Program-made: the position numbers and the translations under genes
Shown: one piece after another, positions 59,751 through 64,000 of the stretch
Layout: each line of letters begins with the position of its first letter
Position numbering within the stretch: position 1 is the first letter of the stretch
Notes under the pieces: model-generated
Told to the model about the DNA's origin: nothing
What the model saw: only the letters and a program-made list of their open reading frames with translations
The model's database searches: none
Assembly: GCA_022695795.1 (NCBI GenBank)
Contig: MU404069.1
Span: 494,494-558,493, forward strand
Direction of reading: 5' to 3'
Length of the DNA stretch: 64,000 nt
From: Biscogniauxia marginata
Taxonomy: Eukaryota; Ascomycota; Sordariomycetes; Xylariales; Xylariaceae

Positions 59751-62700
59751 CGGTGAAAACTCGCAAGTTCATCTGTTAGGTTTTTTAGGTATTTAAGTGG
59801 TTCTTAAGTGTTTTCCTCGGGTGAATAACCTTCCTATTTAACGAAATACTGCAATTAACCTTTAACTTATTTTAAATCTAGTATCTTTTTTACTTCGTAC
59901 TTATTAAGGTTTTCCTTAAATTTTAATTGGTTTTTTAGCATGGTATTATTTAATGTTGGTTTTAAGAGTAAAATATAAAATATAAAATATATTTTAAATC
60001 TTTTTAATAACGTTAATTTATAATTAACTTTCGAAATAACCTTTTTAATTTTATATAGTCTTAATTTCTTAAACTTAAGTTTTTTATTAAGTCGTTTTAT
60101 TTTAATTTAAGGTGTTTTTAATGTTACGCCTTGTCGTTAATGAAGCAAGTAAATTATGTCTTTTCTTTTAAAAATTAATTCCTTAATTCTTTTTTTATTA
60201 TAATATTTTGTTATTTTGTCTTAAATAAATTGTAATTCTTTTTATAGCTATTATTATACTGCTTAAACCTTTTCGGATAGTACTTTTGCTCTCGGGGCCT
60301 TTATTTCGACTCTTGGTGTTTCCGTGAGTTCGATTGGTTGTCTTTAGATTTCCGCTTTCTGCTTGTATACTGCCTTGTGTAATGACATCTTCATGTCCTC
60401 GTTAACCGAAGTGTTATATACTATTTAAGCTATTAATAATAATTCTACTTAGTTATTCATTTCCTAGTTAACATAGCTTCGTAAATATTGTTTTATTATT
60501 TGGTTTAATCTTTTTATTTGTCCGTTTATTTAAGGATAATACGTTATAAATAACTTTTATTTAATTCTTATTCGTTTTATTAGGTTTATCTAAAATTTTA
60601 AAGTGAATAACTTATTTTTATTTAAAATAATGCGTTTTAGTAATTCATGTTTATTAACGTATTTTTTTAAAAAGTTAAAAGCTAGTTATTTTACTATGCT
60701 TAATTCGTTAAATGGTAAAAAGTAGGCATATTTCGTGAGTTTATTAACGATTACCCATATACTGTTATAAGGTACTCTTATAATAAGATCTTTTAACTTT
60801 AGAAGTTTCATTACGAAATCTCATGTAATTATATGCCACGCTTTATTAGGTATTTAGGTTAGTTATAATAGTTTATATAGTTTATATTGTGATGCTTTAA
60901 CTTTATTATAGATATTATAATTTTTTATAATTCTTTTAACTGTTTATCGCATTTCTAGAAAGTCGAATTCTTTTTAAAGTCGTTTCATTGTTTTAAAAAT
61001 TCCTTAGTGGCCGTGTAGAGGATATTCGTGAAATTCTTTAACGAATTCGTTTTGTACTCGTTTTAATACGTATACCTTTTCCTTATATAAAAGAAGTTCG
61101 TTGCTAAATCCTTGTTAAGACTATAATTATTTTTCCTTTTAATTGTAATTTTCCTTAAAACGTTATTTCTAGTTTTTTATATTGATTCGCATATAAGCTA
61201 ATACAACTAATTCGTTACCTTGTTATTTAAACATTTAAACATCTTTTTTATTGATTTTTAATTTATAATCTCCCTTTTTATTAAAAAGATCTACTTAGAT
61301 ATTTTTTTTCCCCTTAATATGCTGGATTTTAAAATTAAATTTAAACAAGAAAATCATTTAACGTTTATGTCTTTAATTAAGCGTTTATGTTGTTATAAAT
61401 CGTGTAAGGTTTTTGTGGTTTAAATATATATTAATAGGTTTCTTAGTTTTACTAAGTTATAGTTCCTATTTTTCTAGTGCTTTAATAACTATTAATAGTT
61501 CCTTATTATAAATTTAATAATTTAATTTAGCACTATATAGTGCTTTAAATAGGTATACGACTAAGTACTATTTTCCATTGTCTTTTAATTGCTTTAAGAC
61601 TGCTTTAATGGCGAAATCTAAAGCGTTTATCCTTAGTCGTTTCTTCTTATTTTCGTTTAGAAGTTTATATATAACCTCACTAGTTACAACTTCCTTTAAT
61701 TACTAAAAAGCCTATTTAGCTTTTTTAATAAAATAAAAAGCCTTTCTTGTTTTCGCTAAGGTAATTAATTCCGTTAATAGTTTAGCGATACGCCCGAAAT
61801 CTTTAATAAGTTATTTAACATAGTTAATAAAGCCAAGAAATGCGCGTACGTTTATAACATTCTTAGGTTCTAGTTAATCCTTAATTATTACTATTTTCTC
61901 TTTTTAAATGCGGATTTCTTTTAAACTTATTATAAATCCTAAATAGTTTAGTTTTTTAATATACTATTTATTTTTAGTTGAATAAATAAGTAAATTTACT
62001 TTTTTTAGGGCTTTTAATACTTGTTTTATATGTTTTTTATGTTCTTTCTCGCTTTTTAAGTAAATTAATATATCGTTTAAATAAACAAATACAAATTTAT
62101 CTAGAAACTTGCGAAAAATCGTTATAATTATATGTTAAAATGTAATAAATGCGTTAATAAATTTAAATAATATAACTTTGTATTTATAATGTCTATATAT
62201 CGTTTAAAATGCGGTATATTATTCGTGTTTTTTAGTCATTTTAATTATATAATATCTATTGCGAAGGTCTAGTGCTATAAAGATTTAGGCCTTGCTAATT
62301 TGTCTTTTTATAAGTTTTATTAGTGGTAATGAGTATCCGTTTTTTTTGGTTATTTCATTAAGGTGTCGGTAGTTAATTACTCGTCGCTATATTAAGTTTC
62401 CTTCTTTATTAATACGTTACTTCTCGTTTTTATTAACTTTAGGTATTATGATTACCGGGTATTTTAATAAGGACTTTAATTTTTGAATATATCTTTTATT
62501 AAGATCTTTTTAAATTCCTTTTTATAGTGCTTTTTATTTTTCTTGATTTATAAGATATATTAAAAATAATTTTAGCTATTTTCCTTCTTTAAAGTAGATT
62601 TAGTGATTTTATTAGTTATGTTTTAGTAATTCTTTTTTTATTTTGTTTTTAAATAATTTATAGAAACGGAGGTACTTGCGTGGTACTTTTTTCGTTAGAT

Positions 62701-63300
62701 TTTTAAGCTTGGTTATTTGAATTATATAAGCGATATGTTTTGTTCTTATATTCGTTTCTCTGGAATCGTTTGCGGTACTTATTTCGTAACTCGTAATAGT
62801 TAACTCTTTTTATTTTTAATTTTAATAAAGCGTGTTTATCTCGAAATTTATTTGTGGATTACTTTTTTTAAGCTAATTTATTTTTAATATTATGTCGTGA
62901 CTTAATATATATATAATGTTAAAAATGACTTATTTAAGATGTCTTTAAATAGTTATTAAAAGAGGAATTATTTCTCTTAATACTTTATTATTTTCGTAAT
63001 TAAATATGTATTTTTCGAAGTTCCGTAGTTAATATGAACTTTGTTTATATATTTATGGTATTTTATCTTTTTAAGCTATTTTAATTAAAATATAACTTTT
63101 ATTTACTCCTAAGTTTATAAGGGCTTTATACTTCCTTTCATTATACTTAACTCTGGTTTTAATGGTATTATGGAGTCCCGACTAGACTTTATACAAGGAT
63201 TTATTATTTATGGCTTCTCGCTGTTTTACTAGCGAGAGCCTTTACCGTTTTTTGGTTTTTCACGCCTTTTCTCTTTTGGGTTTCTTTAAATTGCTGTAGC
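59751..63300 (-). pseudogene. Pol remnant of element R (reverse)
   Basis: The reverse complement gives a chromodomain-like piece (about 59770-59930), the integrase core (about 60200-61150), RNase H (about 61260-61800), RT (about 61830-62480) and the protease region (about 62880-63120), matching the pol of A segment by segment. Every domain is broken by stops. Confidence 0.75.
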
Positions 63301-63908
63301 CCGGATGTTCTTTTATTCTTAGGCTTTCATGGGAGCGTGTTTCTAGTAATTGTTTAAATAGTTCTTTTAATTATTTTTCACGTAATAAGGGGTGAAAAGT
63401 CTATTTTTTATATAAAACTTTGCATATTAAAACTTTAATTCTTTTTCGAGGGCCTTTTTATAACTTAAGTCTATTTTTTTGTTAACTCGAAATTTCTTAA
63501 GGTTTTAAATTATTTTTAAATAAAGTGTATAATTCTTGAGTTCGTTTATTAAGGGTAATTTAATATTTCCTTATAAGTTTATATATTAATATAATAATTT
63601 TTAATAACTTTATAAAAAATCATTATACGTTTTAAAATAATGTATTTAACATGTTATTAGTTATATATTACTGTAATTATATATATAAATATTGCTTTTT
63701 ACGTCTTTATAGTTTTGTTCGTTTAATTTAAAATTAAAATAATATCGATTATAAAAATAATACTTTTATTAAATATTTATATATAACTACTTTAAACAAG
63801 TCATTATAAATAATTAACTAGTTAATAAAAGTATAATTAATATAAATTATTAATTAAAATCTTCTTGTTTTTATATATAAATTTATATCGAAATTTACTT
63901 TTTAAAAT

Positions 63909-64000
63909 TTAAGAATTTAAGAATTTAAGAATTTAAGAATTTAAGAATTTAAGAATTTAAGAATTTAAGAATTTAAGAATTTAAGAATTTAAGAATTTAA
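63909..64000. repeat. 8-bp tandem repeat at window end
   Basis: About eleven copies of AATTTAAG running to the last base. Not a canonical fungal telomere repeat (TTAGGG). Its true extent is unknown because the window ends inside it. Confidence 0.85.

Larger units (their letters stand above)
58632..63900 (-). mobile_element. R: reversed Ty3/Gypsy chromovirus, RIP-degraded, runs towards window end
   Basis: On the + strand it begins with its 3' LTR (58632-59074), then a polypurine tract in reverse, a 3' internal region with an antisense ORF remnant, then chromodomain, integrase, RNase H, RT and protease in reverse order to about 63.2 kb. Gag-side sequence continues to at least 63.7 kb. The RT motif is again LND (62072-62077 region, reverse). 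It is clearly homologous to A through pol, but its LTR and 3' region differ, so it is a related subfamily. The 5' LTR is not in the window; the right limit is approximate. Confidence 0.8.

Noticed and set aside
63909..64000. Telomere at the window end
   Set aside because: The unit is AATTTAAG, not TTAGGG or a known fungal telomere variant.

Overview
The window is chromosomal DNA of a filamentous ascomycete (Pezizomycotina, most likely a Sordariomycete). Genes have short 50-180 bp GT-AG introns with CTAAC-like branch points and GC-rich third codon positions. The gene content is fungal: a PDR-type ABC transporter, NST1, TRAPPC12, mL40, TMA20 and an I78 inhibitor. The last 13.5 kb is AT-rich LTR-retrotransposon sequence degraded in the manner of repeat-induced point mutation (RIP). 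The species cannot be fixed from the sequence alone.

Layout. Positions 1-2.9 kb carry no recognisable gene. From 2.9 to 10.3 kb there are two efflux-type transporters on the + strand, a full-size PDR/ABCG transporter and a DHA1-like MFS transporter. An orphan protein with a nucleotidyltransferase-like Asp pattern follows (11.06-12.57 kb, +), and TRAPPC12 faces it tail to tail (13.07-14.66 kb, -). From 17.0 to 20.2 kb lie an AT-hook protein and, 88 bp later, mitochondrial ribosomal protein mL40 (both +). A Rho GTPase is at 21.8-22.9 kb (-), NST1 at 25.8-29.5 kb (+), a small basic ORF with a probable frameshift at 31.0 kb (+), a TPT/DMT-family sugar-phosphate/nucleotide-sugar-type transporter at 33.0-34.5 kb (+), a Cys-rich single-pass membrane protein at 35.9-36.8 kb (-), an I78 inhibitor at 41.3 kb (+), TMA20 at 42.2-43.0 kb (+) and an eight-exon BTB-like protein at 44.8-48.0 kb (-).

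From 50,491 to the window end the GC content collapses and no open frame of 60 codons survives. I read this as three nested Ty3/Gypsy chromovirus copies: a reversed copy (R1) interrupted by a forward copy (A), whose 3' LTR is interrupted by a second reversed copy (R). Domain remnants (zinc knuckle, protease, RT, RNase H, integrase, chromodomain) are recognisable through C:G-to-T:A changes. Copy R also carries, antisense to its pol gene and next to its LTR, a decayed ORF with Zn(II)2Cys6-type cysteine spacing.

The genes serve efflux, Golgi/secretory traffic (TRAPPC12, the TPT-family transporter), polarity signalling (Rho), translation (mL40, TMA20) and stress response (NST1). Nothing indicates a metabolite cluster. 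The best leads are the antisense zinc-cluster ORF, two separate 6-nt micro-exons, the run of frame-preserving phase-1 exons in the BTB-like gene and the nucleotidyltransferase-like orphan. All exon joins were worked out by eye from splice consensus and reading frame; none is supported by transcripts here.
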